A DNA stretch of 38,198 bases from NCBI GenBank assembly GCA_947623185.1, contig CANQGL010000016.1, positions 1 to 38,198 of the forward strand, read 5' to 3'. Positions within the stretch are counted from its first letter, which is position 1; each line of letters starts with the position of its first letter. This document shows, one piece after another, positions 1 through 11,609 of this stretch. The DNA is from an uncultured Lachnospiraceae bacterium (GTDB lineage: Bacteria; Bacillota; Clostridia; Lachnospirales; Lachnospiraceae). Made by a program: the position numbers and the translations under genes. Under the pieces are notes generated by a model. It was not told the DNA's origin, searched no databases, and was given only the letters and a program-made list of their open reading frames with translations.

Positions 1-1
1 C

Positions 2-1690
2 GACTCGCAGACGGAGGAGGAGATCCTGCGCGGGATCCGGGAGGCGAAGGACCTCTCGGAGTATGACAATCTTGCGGCGGCGGCCTATCTGCGCGCGAAG
101 GAAGACTATCTGATGGGGATCAATTTCTCCCGCGTGCTCACGCTCAAATACGGACCGGCCGTGGCTTCCTACCTGCGGGAAAGGCGGGCGGTCGTTTCGG
201 TCGGCCGCGTGATGACCTGCGTGCTCGGCATGGTGGTCCGGCGCGAGCGCGAGATCCGCGGGTTCGTAAAGACCCCGTTTTACCGCGTTCTCGGGACGTT
301 TTCGGCGTCCGCGGCGGGCGCGGCGCACGGTGCGGATGCGGCATCCGATGGGGCGCGGACGGTCATTGAGGCGGAGTGGAGAGCCGTCGAGGGCTCGAAG
401 TATTACGGGATGCCGGCGCTCTATAAGGAGAACGGGTTTAAGGAGCGGAAAACGGCGGAGGAGCTAATCGCGTTTCTGTCGGCCGTGCCTGCGGAAGGCG
501 TTCTCTCCTCGATCGAGAAAAAGAAGGAGACAAAGAACCCGCCGCTCCTCTATAACCTGGCCGAACTGCAGAACGACTGCTCCAAGATGTTTAAGATCAG
601 CCCGGACGAGACGCTAAAGATCGTCCAGGAGCTGTACGAGAAGAAACTCGTCACTTATCCGAGGACCGACGCGCGCGTGCTCTCGACGGCGGTCGCGAAG
701 GAGATCTATAAGAATATCGGCGGCCTGCGGGCGTTTGCGCCGCTCGGCGCGTTTGCCTCCGAGGTCATGGAAGCGGGCGGCTATAAGGGGATCGCGCGGA
801 CACGTTATGTAAACGATAAGCAGATCACCGATCACTACGCGATCATCCCCACCGGACAGGGAGCCGCGTCGGCCGAACGGCTGGCGCCTCTTGCCCGCAA
901 GGTCTACGAAGTGATCGCCAGGCGGTTCCTGAGCATTTTTTATCCGCCGGCGGTTTATCGGAAATACTCGCTGAATATAGAAAAGCAGGGGGAACACTTT
1001 TTCGCGAATTACCGTGTGATCGCTGAGGAAGGATATCTTAAGGTCGCGCGGCCGCCGAAAACGGGCGAGGCCGCGGAGACGTCTGCGGGAACGTCTGCGG
1101 AGACGCCTGCGGGAGTGGACGGCGCTCTGCGGGAGGTCGACCTTCCGCAGGGAAGCGGCACGACGGCTCTGCTCGCGGCGCTCGACGGACTGAAAAAGAG
1201 CCGGAAGCTGGGACTTCTTGGGATGGAAGTGAAGGAGGGGGAGACCTCTCCGCCGAAGCGCTACAATTCCGGTTCCATGATCCTGGCGATGGAGAACGCC
1301 GGACAGCTGATCGAGGACGAGGAGCTGCGGGCGCAGATCAAGGGCAGCGGGATCGGGACCAGCGCCACGCGCGCCGAGATCCTGAAAAAGCTGTTCAACA
1401 TCAAGTATCTGTCGCTGGCGAAAAAAACGCAGGTCATCACGCCGACTCTGCTGGGGGAGATCATCTTCGACGTTTGCAGCGCTTCCATGCGCCAGCTTTT
1501 GAACCCGGAGCTCACGGCAAGCTGGGAAAAGGGGCTGACCTACGTTGCTGAGGGAACGATCACTCCGGATGAATACATGCAGAAACTGGAACGTTTTGTG
1601 ACGCTTCGGACGAACGGCGTCAAGCAGGCGAACGATCAATACCTGCTCCGGCCGTATTTTGACGAGGCGGCGAAGTATTATAAGAGGTAG
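2..1690 (+). CDS. topB: DNA topoisomerase III (type IA), 3' part
   Basis: Type IA topoisomerase that cuts one DNA strand through a tyrosyl-phosphodiester bond and passes another strand through; TopB-type enzymes decatenate and process recombination intermediates. The gene is cut by the left window edge: the frame is open from base 2, so the ATG at 113 is internal (TopB-like residues such as AKEDYLMGINFSR span it). The active-site tyrosine is in the motif LVTYPRTDAR, codon 656-658. The domain with GSGIGTSATRAEILKKL and the end LTASWEKGL are typical of the family. Two low-complexity Ala/Gly/Thr-rich inserts are present, at about 300-350 and 1070-1145; they probably form solvent loops. The zinc-ribbon tail found in some relatives is absent. 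The N-terminal Toprim domain should lie outside the window. Confidence 0.93.
   Translation, partial: DSQTEEEILRGIREAKDLSEYDNLAAAAYLRAKEDYLMGINFSRVLTLKYGPAVASYLRERRAVVSVGRVMTCVLGMVVRREREIRGFVKTPFYRVLGTFSASAAGAAHGADAASDGARTVIEAEWRAVEGSKYYGMPALYKENGFKERKTAEELIAFLSAVPAEGVLSSIEKKKETKNPPLLYNLAELQNDCSKMFKISPDETLKIVQELYEKKLVTYPRTDARVLSTAVAKEIYKNIGGLRAFAPLGAFASEVMEAGGYKGIARTRYVNDKQITDHYAIIPTGQGAASAERLAPLARKVYEVIARRFLSIFYPPAVYRKYSLNIEKQGEHFFANYRVIAEEGYLKVARPPKTGEAAETSAGTSAETPAGVDGALREVDLPQGSGTTALLAALDGLKKSRKLGLLGMEVKEGETSPPKRYNSGSMILAMENAGQLIEDEELRAQIKGSGIGTSATRAEILKKLFNIKYLSLAKKTQVITPTLLGEIIFDVCSASMRQLLNPELTASWEKGLTYVAEGTITPDEYMQKLERFVTLRTNGVKQANDQYLLRPYFDEAAKYYKR
1079..1114 (+). repeat. Three 12-bp tandem repeats inside topB
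   Basis: Three in-frame copies of a 12-bp unit (acgtctgcggga and two variants) encode TSAG, TSAE and TPAG in a low-complexity loop of TopB. The unit length is a multiple of three, so copy-number change would not break the frame. Confidence 0.8.
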
Positions 1691-1760
1691 AGGGCCGTAT
1701 ACCGCCCGGGGCAAACGTTTTTGCCCGGATGCGGCCGGACTGCCGGGATTGGAGGCCGAA

Positions 1761-2993
1761 ATGGGAGAAAATCTGGACGATACGATGAAAAACGGTTCGG
1801 GAAACGGAGGAAACAGCCGGACAGGGGCCGATCCGGGAAACGGAGAGGGCTGTCTGACGGAGAACAACCTTAAGCGGCGGATCCGCGAGCTGGAGGAACG
1901 GGGCGTCGTCATCCCGGATCCGGGACAGGTCTACATCGCGCCGGACGTCGATCCTGCGCGGATCCGTCCGGAGAGCGTGCTCTGGCCGGGAACAAGGCTG
2001 ACCGGGAAACGCACGTTTGTCGGCTCGCGGGCGCAAATCGGGACGGAAGGGCCCGCCGTGATAAGCGATACGGTCATAGGTCCCGACGCGGAGGTCGCGA
2101 GCGGATTCCTGTCGGGTTCCACCCTGCTGCCGCACGCGAAGGCCGGGGCGAATTCCCATTACAGGGCGGGCACGCTTCTCGAGGAACACGCGTCCACCGC
2201 GCACTGTGTGGGACTGAAACAATCGATCCTGATGTACGGCGTCACTTGCGGTTCGCTGATCAATTTCTGCGATATCCTCATTACGGGAGGCCGTTCCAGA
2301 AAGGAACACACCGAAGTCGGGAGCGGTTTTATCCACTTCAATTATACGCCCTGGGGCGACAGCGGCGACAAGGCGACCCCGTCCCTGATCGGGAATGTCA
2401 CGGAGGGGGTATTTCTCGATCAGCCCAGGATCTTCCTCGGCGGCATGTCCGGCATGGTCGGACCGCAGTCGGTCGGATTCGGGGCGATGACGATTGCGGG
2501 CCAGGTCGTCCGCAAGCCGGTGGCCGAAGAGACCATGCACGGCGAGACCGGCGTACGGATGAGCAGAGGATGGTCCGCGGCCGAAGCCCGTCCCTCGGAG
2601 GGACACTGCCGCCGCGTCACGGAGATGAACATTGAGTTTTTGACGCAACTGTACGCGCTGGGACAGTGGTACTTGCAGGTCCGTTTAAAGAGGAGCCGGC
2701 TGAAGGGCGACGAGGAACTGACGGCCGTCCTCGAGGGGGCCGTGGAGACCGTCTGCGACTGCGTTGCGGAGCGGCTGAAACGCTACAACAGCTTCGCGAA
2801 GGAATGGGGACTGTCCCCGCTTCCGGGGAACGCGGCGGACGTTGCGGACGACGGGCCGGGATCCGTGCCGGACTGGAAACCGGAGCTCGACCACGACCAG
2901 TGGATCCGGGGACTTTCCGAGGCCGAGAAGGCCGGTCTGCACGACTGGATCGCCGGGTACGCCGAGAAGGTCCGGCGCGGTCTGGCGGGGTGA
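1761..2993 (+). CDS. Left-handed beta-helix (GlmU C-domain-like) protein
   Basis: A 410-aa protein dominated by imperfect hexapeptide turns from about residue 55 to 260 (for example the stretches VYIAPDVDPARI, TFVGSRAQIG, ISDTVIGPDAEV), the signature of a left-handed beta-helix like the acetyltransferase half of GlmU. Relatives are often annotated as UDP-N-acetylglucosamine pyrophosphorylase-like, but no nucleotidyltransferase domain is visible, so that reaction is not supported. A helical, charged C-terminal part (about 290-410) follows the helix. I chose ATG 1761 because GGAGG lies at 1751-1755, five bases upstream. The in-frame ATG at 1659 would overlap topB by 32 bases and has no comparable ribosome site. 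A sugar-nucleotide or acyl-transfer role is inference. Confidence 0.72.
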   Translation: MGENLDDTMKNGSGNGGNSRTGADPGNGEGCLTENNLKRRIRELEERGVVIPDPGQVYIAPDVDPARIRPESVLWPGTRLTGKRTFVGSRAQIGTEGPAVISDTVIGPDAEVASGFLSGSTLLPHAKAGANSHYRAGTLLEEHASTAHCVGLKQSILMYGVTCGSLINFCDILITGGRSRKEHTEVGSGFIHFNYTPWGDSGDKATPSLIGNVTEGVFLDQPRIFLGGMSGMVGPQSVGFGAMTIAGQVVRKPVAEETMHGETGVRMSRGWSAAEARPSEGHCRRVTEMNIEFLTQLYALGQWYLQVRLKRSRLKGDEELTAVLEGAVETVCDCVAERLKRYNSFAKEWGLSPLPGNAADVADDGPGSVPDWKPELDHDQWIRGLSEAEKAGLHDWIAGYAEKVRRGLAG

Positions 2994-3108
2994 CGGTGCG
3001 GCCTGGCAGTCTGCCGCGCGGCGGCCCGTCCGGGTGCGGGGACCGGTCGCCGCGACGTGTGTGCCGGGTGGCGGTAATACGGAAAGATGATGATCTGGAG
3101 GAAACGCG

Positions 3109-5225
<2,117 letters not shown>

Positions 5226-5272
5226 CGGATTGCCGGTCCGATAGAAAAAAGACACAAAATTTTTATAATTTT

Positions 5273-5299
5273 TTAGCACTCTCCACTTGACGTGGCTAA
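5273..5299 (+). promoter_or_regulatory. Degenerate CIRCE operator (HrcA site)
   Basis: The left arm TTAGCACTC (5273-5281) is a perfect CIRCE half-site. After exactly nine bases the right arm reads CGTGGCTAA where GAGTGCTAA is expected, so only five of nine positions are kept. The spacing and the place in front of groES match HrcA control. Weakened repression is inference. Confidence 0.75.
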
Positions 5300-5315
5300 C
5301 AGTATGTGCTATAAC
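5287..5315 (+). promoter_or_regulatory. groESL sigma-A promoter
   Basis: TTGACG (5287-5292), 17-base spacer, TATAAC (5310-5315). The -35 box lies inside the CIRCE element, so repressor binding would block polymerase directly. The leader contains a short palindrome (CCCGAATTCGGG, 5338-5349). Confidence 0.85.
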
Positions 5316-5393
5316 AATACATGTGATAAGAAAGGGGCCCGAATTCGGGACCCGAAATAAGAAAAACAGATCCAGTTAAGGAGGAAGTCAGGA

Positions 5394-5678
5394 ATGAAAT
5401 TAGTACCATTATTTGACAGGGTTGTGTTAAAACAGTTGGTAGCGGAAGAGACGACGAAGTCCGGTATCGTGCTTCCGGGACAGGCGAAGGAAAAACCGCA
5501 GCAGGCCGAGGTCATCGCGGTCGGCCCGGGCGGAGTGGTAGACGGCAAAGAGGTCACGATGCAGGTCAAGGCAGGCGATCAGGTCATCTTTTCCAAATAC
5601 TCGGGGACCGAGGTCAAGGTCGACGACGAGGAGTACATCATCGTAAAACAGAACGATATTCTCGCAGTTATCAAATAA
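5394..5678 (+). CDS. groES: Co-chaperonin GroES
   Basis: A 94-aa 10-kDa chaperonin that caps the GroEL ring. It starts MKLVPLFDRVVLK, has the mobile loop EETTKSGIVLPGQAKEK that docks on GroEL, and ends with the usual EEYIIVKQNDILAVIK. AAGGAGG lies about nine bases before the ATG. It is the first gene of a two-gene operon under the promoter and operator at 5273-5315, with groEL 40 bases downstream. Confidence 0.98.
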   Translation: MKLVPLFDRVVLKQLVAEETTKSGIVLPGQAKEKPQQAEVIAVGPGGVVDGKEVTMQVKAGDQVIFSKYSGTEVKVDDEEYIIVKQNDILAVIK

Positions 5679-5694
5679 ACTGCGGACCGAATAG

Positions 5695-7341
<1,647 letters not shown>

Positions 7342-7372
7342 ATCGTTTCGGGACAGACAAAGACAATGAAAG

Positions 7373-7411
7373 GGCCACCGGCGGTCGAAGGACTTCCGGT
7401 GGCCGTTGTTT
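7373..7411 (+). terminator. Probable groESL terminator
   Basis: Perfect 9-bp stem GGCCACCGG (7373-7381) with CCGGTGGCC (7396-7404), followed by a weak T-rich stretch (gttgttta). The poor T-run makes it less certain. Confidence 0.6.
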
Positions 7412-7550
7412 ATGATCGGGGCGGGCGTTCTGGCGCTTTGCATGCCGGCGGCCGTTTCGCACGACCAGGGACGGCGTTTCGGCGCTTTGCGTCGGCGGCT
7501 GTTTCGTATGGCCGGGACGGGCGTTTTGATGCTTTGAGCCGGCGAACGTT
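7396..7550. repeat. Degenerate tandem repeats, about 46-50 bp units
   Basis: Unit 1 (7424-7472) and unit 2 (7473-7518) share GGCGTT, GGCGCTTTGC, CGGCGGC, GTTTCG and GGGAC in the same order. A partial unit precedes them (7396-7423) and another follows (7519-7550). The last copy runs into the stop codon of the convergent CYTH gene. No protein-coding role is evident. Confidence 0.65.
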
Positions 7551-7998
7551 ACAGTCTGGACAGGCGGCTGTTCTGGTATTCGCCGGAGAAGGTGACGTCT
7601 CTCGAAAACCACTCCGGCGGGATAAAGGCGTTTGCGTCCTCCTCCGAGGCAAATTCCACCTCGGCGAGGATCAGACCGGCAAACTTTCCGCTGAAGACGT
7701 CGAGCTCGACCGTCAGATCCTTACGGCCCGGAACCGGCAGAAGGTAGCGGGTCTTGGTGAGGATTTTGCCGTCGGCCTTTTTAAGAAGATGGGCGTAGGC
7801 GTCCGCGTTCAGAGGGAGATTATATTCCTCGCGAACAAGCAGGCCCTTCGATTTGTAGGTCAGGTAGAAGGAATCGTCCTCGCGGCGGATGCGGACCACC
7901 GGATCGGTGCAGAGGTACGCCTGCTCGATCTCATGATGGGGAAAAGACTCGTAGTCCGCGGGCGGGACCTCGACCAGATATTTTCTCTCAATTTCCAT
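7549..7998 (-). CDS. CYTH-domain protein (triphosphatase-like)
   Basis: A 149-aa single-domain member of the CYTH superfamily, which folds into a beta-barrel tunnel that binds triphosphates with divalent metal. The N-terminal signature EIERKYLV is intact, followed by alternating charged strands (VRIRRED, YLTYKSKG, TKTRYLLP, VELDVFSG, LAEVEFASEEDA) that line such a tunnel. Bacterial relatives hydrolyse inorganic triphosphate or thiamine triphosphate; a few make cAMP. The substrate here is unknown. Start choice: AAGGAGG lies ten bases before the ATG at 7998. It is convergent with groEL and appears to stand alone. Confidence 0.9.
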   Translation of the reverse strand: MEIERKYLVEVPPADYESFPHHEIEQAYLCTDPVVRIRREDDSFYLTYKSKGLLVREEYNLPLNADAYAHLLKKADGKILTKTRYLLPVPGRKDLTVELDVFSGKFAGLILAEVEFASEEDANAFIPPEWFSRDVTFSGEYQNSRLSRL

Positions 7999-8111
7999 AA
8001 AAGAGCGCCTCCTTGTCGGACATAGATGTTTTTATACAGTATATATACCAGTATAACGGATATATTTTCATTTTTGTAGTGCCTTTTTAAGGAATATGTG
8101 ATATAATATGA

Positions 8112-8155
8112 GCACTTAGTAAGCACGAGCCATAGGCGATGTGCGAACTTAGTGC
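8112..8155. repeat. Palindromic repeat, copy A
   Basis: 15-base arms at 8112-8126 and 8141-8155 pair with mismatches only at positions 6, 10 and 11. The loop (8127-8140) can form a small GCC/GGC stem. A TGATATAAT extended -10 sequence (8099-8107) lies just upstream. The sequence shares its start, loop and end with copy C. Confidence 0.75.
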
Positions 8156-8168
8156 GAGTAATACCCAG

Positions 8169-8211
8169 ACACTTAACGAATCGGAGCGTAAGCGAACGAT
8201 GAGTTTAGTGT
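8169..8211. repeat. Palindromic repeat, copy B
   Basis: Arms 8169-8183 and 8197-8211 pair with mismatches at the same positions (6, 10, 11) as in copy A, although pairs 1, 8, 9 and 12-15 differ in sequence. The loop contains GCGTAAGC. The preserved pairing despite changed bases points to selection on the structure. Confidence 0.65.
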
Positions 8212-8231
8212 ATGCGGTATAATATGAATGA

Positions 8232-8351
8232 GCACTTAGTAAATACGACCCGGATGCGCCGGGATCCATCGGGCGAAGCCCGCGAACTCGGGAAGCGGGA
8301 GCTTCCCGAGTGTCCCGGCGGCGAGCCATATGTGATGTGCGAACTTAGTGC
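8232..8351. repeat. Palindromic repeat, copy C with nested palindromic insert
   Basis: The outer arms (8232-8246 and 8337-8351) and the loop segment starting at 8323 match copy A. Between them lie about 76 extra bases (8247-8322). The insert folds on itself: a stem CGCCGGGA with TCCCGGCG encloses a 5-bp hairpin (CGGGC-gaa-GCCCG) and a perfect 11-bp hairpin (8286-8296 with 8301-8311). Nothing in 7999-8453 looks coding. Confidence 0.7.
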
Positions 8352-8453
8352 GAGTGTCCTGGCGGGCCGCTTCCCGCAAGCCGAATCAAAAACCTGGCAG
8401 GCCGGGCACCCCGGCGGCTGCAACAAATAAAATACTTTATGGAGGATGTATCT

Positions 8454-9485
8454 ATGTGGACAAGAGCTGAACTAAAGAAAAGAGCAAAGACATGCCTGAA
8501 ACGCTATTTCTGGGCTGCGTTTGCGGTCAGCCTGATCTTTGGAATCATCAACGGCTTTGGCGGCAACAGTTCCAGCGCAGGCACAGGCGCGGAGGCCGCG
8601 GAGATCGAAGATGCCGGACACGGATCGCTTCAGATCGGGGATCCCGAGTCGGGGATCTCCGGATCGATCGATATGCCGGATGACCTCGGAGAAGTGATCG
8701 GCATGTTCGGGAATTCGCCGGTGGCGGGATCCGATGCGGCCCGTATCGGCAGTCTGGTCCTGATGGTGGCGACCGGAACGCTGATCGTGATCGCGATCAT
8801 CAGCCTAGCGCTGAACATTTTCGTCATTCCGGTCTTTGAAGTCGGAAAGAACCGCTTCTATATGGAGAGCCGCGCGATGGGGGCATCCGCGGGCGTAGGA
8901 AAGCTGTTATGGGGATTTAAGAACAACTATCTGAACATCGTCAAGACGCTGTTCATCAGAGGTCTGATCCTTGCGGTCCCCATGATCATTTACACCGCGA
9001 TCGTCGGTGTGACGGTCGGACTTGCCGTACTCGGAGGACCGGGCGGACAGGTGGTCGCCGGGGTCTCCGCGATCGTGGCGCTGCTGCTTCTGATCCCCGT
9101 GTTCGCCATCAATATTTATCTGAGCTACTGCTGGTATCTGGTTCCCTATATTCTCAGTGAGAATCCGGAGATCGGCTCGATGGATGCGCTGCGTCTGTCG
9201 AAACAGATGATGAACGGACATAAATTCAACACGTTCGTGCTCGGGCTGTCATTTATCGGATGGTACCTGCTCGGCGCGCTTCTCTGCGGTATCGGTATCC
9301 TGTTCGTGACCCCGTACTGCGAGGCGACATTCGCGGAGCTGTATGCGACCCTGCGCCAGTCAAGCGACACGCCGCTCAACGGCTACGGACTGCCGGATCC
9401 GTTCAACGCGGGACCGTGGCAGGGAATGCCCGTGAACATGGGCCCGCAGACCATAGATATCGATCCGGGCGCAGGGACGGTCTGA
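8454..9485 (+). CDS. DUF975 family membrane protein
   Basis: A 343-aa integral membrane protein. The start MWTRAELKKRAKTCLKRYFW followed by a first membrane helix is the hallmark of DUF975, a family common in Clostridia with no established function. A Gly/Ser/Ala-rich, probably extracytoplasmic segment (about residues 37-95) follows, then hydrophobic segments around 105-130, 165-190, 195-220 and 260-290. The tail is proline- and glycine-rich. ATG 8454 is chosen because GGAGG at 8441-8445 leaves eight bases; the ATG at 8439 overlaps that site. Its leader is the palindrome-bearing stretch 8100-8440. The DJ-1 gene follows after 21 bases, so the two may share a transcript. Confidence 0.85.
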   Translation: MWTRAELKKRAKTCLKRYFWAAFAVSLIFGIINGFGGNSSSAGTGAEAAEIEDAGHGSLQIGDPESGISGSIDMPDDLGEVIGMFGNSPVAGSDAARIGSLVLMVATGTLIVIAIISLALNIFVIPVFEVGKNRFYMESRAMGASAGVGKLLWGFKNNYLNIVKTLFIRGLILAVPMIIYTAIVGVTVGLAVLGGPGGQVVAGVSAIVALLLLIPVFAINIYLSYCWYLVPYILSENPEIGSMDALRLSKQMMNGHKFNTFVLGLSFIGWYLLGALLCGIGILFVTPYCEATFAELYATLRQSSDTPLNGYGLPDPFNAGPWQGMPVNMGPQTIDIDPGAGTV

Positions 9486-9506
9486 CTATAACAGGAGAGT
9501 GAAAGA

Positions 9507-10073
9507 ATGGCAAAGGTATACGCGTTTGTATCGGATGGAATGGAAGAGGTCGAGTGCCTGGGCGTGTGCGATGTGCTCGTGCGCGCGGGCGTCACGGTAA
9601 AGCTGGTCTCGATCATGGGAAGAAAAGAAGTCACCGGCTCACACGGCTTTAAGATCACGGCGGATCTGCTGATCGAGGAGGTCGAGGCGGATGCCGGGAC
9701 GGACCGGGACGCCGACGTGCTGTTCCTTCCGGGCGGGATGCCGGGTACGAAGAACCTGACGGCCCACGACGGACTTGCGAAAATGCTTAAGGCCCACGCC
9801 GCCGCCGGAAAACGGCTGGCCGCGATCTGCGCCGCTCCGAGCGTTCTCGGCGGCCTCGGCCTGCTTAGGGGACACAGGGCGACCTGCTTCCCGGGCTGGG
9901 AGGACAAACTGACCGGAGCGGAACACACCGGGGAAGGCGTCGTTACCGACCGCCTGATCTCGACGGGGCGCGGCATGGGATGGGCGCTCGATCTGGGTCT
10001 TGAACTGGTGCGCATCCTGGTCGATAAGGAGACCGCCGCCGCTCTGAAGACGAAGATCCAGTATGACCGTTAG
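9507..10073 (+). CDS. DJ-1/PfpI family protein
   Basis: A 188-aa flavodoxin-like protein of the DJ-1 branch. The nucleophile-elbow cysteine is Cys108 in LAAICAAPSVLG, the conserved acidic residue is in DGMEEVE near residue 14, and the LFLPGGMPG strand-loop is present. Family members act as redox-sensitive chaperones, glyoxalases or deglycases; which applies here cannot be read from sequence. An ordinary GGAGAG site precedes the ATG. Confidence 0.9.
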   Translation: MAKVYAFVSDGMEEVECLGVCDVLVRAGVTVKLVSIMGRKEVTGSHGFKITADLLIEEVEADAGTDRDADVLFLPGGMPGTKNLTAHDGLAKMLKAHAAAGKRLAAICAAPSVLGGLGLLRGHRATCFPGWEDKLTGAEHTGEGVVTDRLISTGRGMGWALDLGLELVRILVDKETAAALKTKIQYDR

Positions 10074-10144
10074 GATGCGGGCCGCGGCATGCCCGAAAAA
10101 AACGGCTTTTCGTTAAATTAGCACTGGATTTTCCGATATCAGTA

Positions 10145-10153
10145 TGATATAAT
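10145..10153 (+). promoter_or_regulatory. Extended -10 promoter upstream of tig
   Basis: TGATATAAT (TGN plus a perfect TATAAT at 10148-10153), about 65 bases before the tig start. The -35 region 17 bases upstream (TGGATT) is poor, as is common with an extended -10. Confidence 0.7.
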
Positions 10154-10218
10154 GCTAAACTGTAACGCGGTCTCCGGGGAAAAGGCGGCCGAGTAATCAA
10201 TGAAGGAGGAAACCCTGA

Positions 10219-11508
10219 ATGAGTTTACAGGTGGAGAAGTTGGAAAAGAGCACGGCGAAGCTTACGGTCGAAGTGCCGGCGGAGCAGTTTGCAAAGGCGA
10301 TTCAGAACGCGTATAATAAGAACAGGGGAAGATACAGCATTCCCGGTTTCCGCAAGGGAAAAGCACCGTTCCAGATGATAAAGAAGATGTACGGCATCGA
10401 GATGTTTTTTGAGGATGCCGCGAACGAAGTCATCGACGCGACTTATCCGGTTGCGATCAAGGAGAGCGGACTTGACATCATGTCCCGCCCCTCCGTCAAC
10501 GTGACGAAGATCGCGGAGAACGAGCCGATGGTCTATGAGGCCACCGTGGCGATCCGCCCGGAGGTCAAACTCGGCGAATATAAGGGAGTCGAGGTCAAGA
10601 AGGCCGACGCGACCGTGACCGACGCGGATGTGGACGCCGAGATCGAGCGCGAGCGCGAGAAGAATTCTCGCCTTGTCACGATCGAGGACCGCGCGGTCGA
10701 GGATGGCGATCAGGTAACGATCGACTTTGACGGTTATATCGACGGCAAGCAGTTCGAGGGCGGAAAGAGCGAGGACTACCCGCTCACGATCGGATCTCAC
10801 AGCTTTATCGATAACTTCGAGGAGCAGCTGATCGGAAAGAAGACCGGCGACGAGTGCGAGGTCAACGTGACGTTCCCCGAGAACTATCAGGTGGAAGAGC
10901 TGAAGGGAAAACCGGCCGTATTCAAGGTCAAGATCAAGGAGATCCAGAAGAAGGAGCTCCCGGAGGTCAACGACGAGTTCGCGAGCGAAGTCTCCGATTT
11001 CGAGACGCTCGCCGAGTACAAGGAAGATATCCGCAAGAAGCTGACGCTTGAGAAACAGAAAACGGCGGCTTCCCTGAACGAGGACCACGTTGTCGAAAAG
11101 GTCGTCGAGAACGCGACCATGGAGATCTCGGACCAGCTGATCGACGAGCAGGCGGACAGCATGCTGAACGACTACGCGAGACAGCTCCAGAGCCAGGGGA
11201 TCGATTTCAGCCGTTATCTGCAGATCACCGGGCTGACCGTCGAGAAGATGGCGGAGCAGATGAAGCCGCAGGCCGAGAGACGCGTCCGCACGAGACTTGT
11301 GCTCGAGAAAGTGGTAAAGGCCGAGAACATCGAGGTCGGCGACGATGCGGTCGAGGCCGAGTTCGACAAGATGGCCGCTTCTTACAAGATGGAGAAAGAC
11401 CAGTTAAAGAGCATGTTCGGAGAGGAACAGATCAGCCAGATGAAACAGGACCTTGCCGTCCAGGAAGCGATCGACTTCCTTGTGGCGGAGGCGAAGCTGA
11501 CGGACTGA
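10219..11508 (+). CDS. tig: Trigger factor
   Basis: Ribosome-bound chaperone and peptidyl-prolyl isomerase, 429 aa, normal length. The ribosome-docking signature GFRKGKAP is at residues 43-50. The FKBP-like domain (about 150-245) holds GDQVTIDFDGYIDG, FIDNFEEQLIG and the KKTGDECEV strand. The rest is the helical substrate-cradling C-terminal domain. GGAGG precedes the ATG. It heads the tig-clpP-clpX-lon-engB series conserved in Clostridia, linking nascent-chain folding to proteolysis. Confidence 0.98.
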   Translation: MSLQVEKLEKSTAKLTVEVPAEQFAKAIQNAYNKNRGRYSIPGFRKGKAPFQMIKKMYGIEMFFEDAANEVIDATYPVAIKESGLDIMSRPSVNVTKIAENEPMVYEATVAIRPEVKLGEYKGVEVKKADATVTDADVDAEIEREREKNSRLVTIEDRAVEDGDQVTIDFDGYIDGKQFEGGKSEDYPLTIGSHSFIDNFEEQLIGKKTGDECEVNVTFPENYQVEELKGKPAVFKVKIKEIQKKELPEVNDEFASEVSDFETLAEYKEDIRKKLTLEKQKTAASLNEDHVVEKVVENATMEISDQLIDEQADSMLNDYARQLQSQGIDFSRYLQITGLTVEKMAEQMKPQAERRVRTRLVLEKVVKAENIEVGDDAVEAEFDKMAASYKMEKDQLKSMFGEEQISQMKQDLAVQEAIDFLVAEAKLTD

Positions 11509-11545
11509 CCGATCGGAACACAGCGCGAATGACGGGATAAGGCAG

Positions 11546-11577
11546 GGGGTTGCCGCGGGATGCCTGCGGCAATCCCC
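11546..11577 (+). other. Hairpin between tig and clpP
   Basis: GGGG plus TTGCCGC (11546-11556) pairs with GCGGCAA plus CCCC (11566-11577), with one bulged T. No T-run follows, so it is more likely a processing or mRNA-stability element than a terminator. Confidence 0.55.
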
Positions 11578-11609
11578 GGTAGTGTATAATTGCAGGAGGA
11601 AGGTAAATA

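Noticed and set aside
614..1912. Long minus-strand open frame opposite topB (432 codons), and similar long frames opposite groEL, DUF5717 and spoVAD.
   Set aside because: They are shadows of GC-rich genes: arginine/leucine-rich translations, no ribosome sites, and no recognisable family.
10118..10158. TTAGCA and TGCTAA flanking the tig promoter, resembling CIRCE half-sites.
   Set aside because: The arms are only six bases and 29 bases apart; CIRCE requires 9-base arms with a 9-base spacer.
11585..11590. Perfect TATAAT just upstream of clpP, as a possible clpP promoter.
   Set aside because: No -35 at any workable spacing, and transcription would start inside or after the clpP ribosome site.
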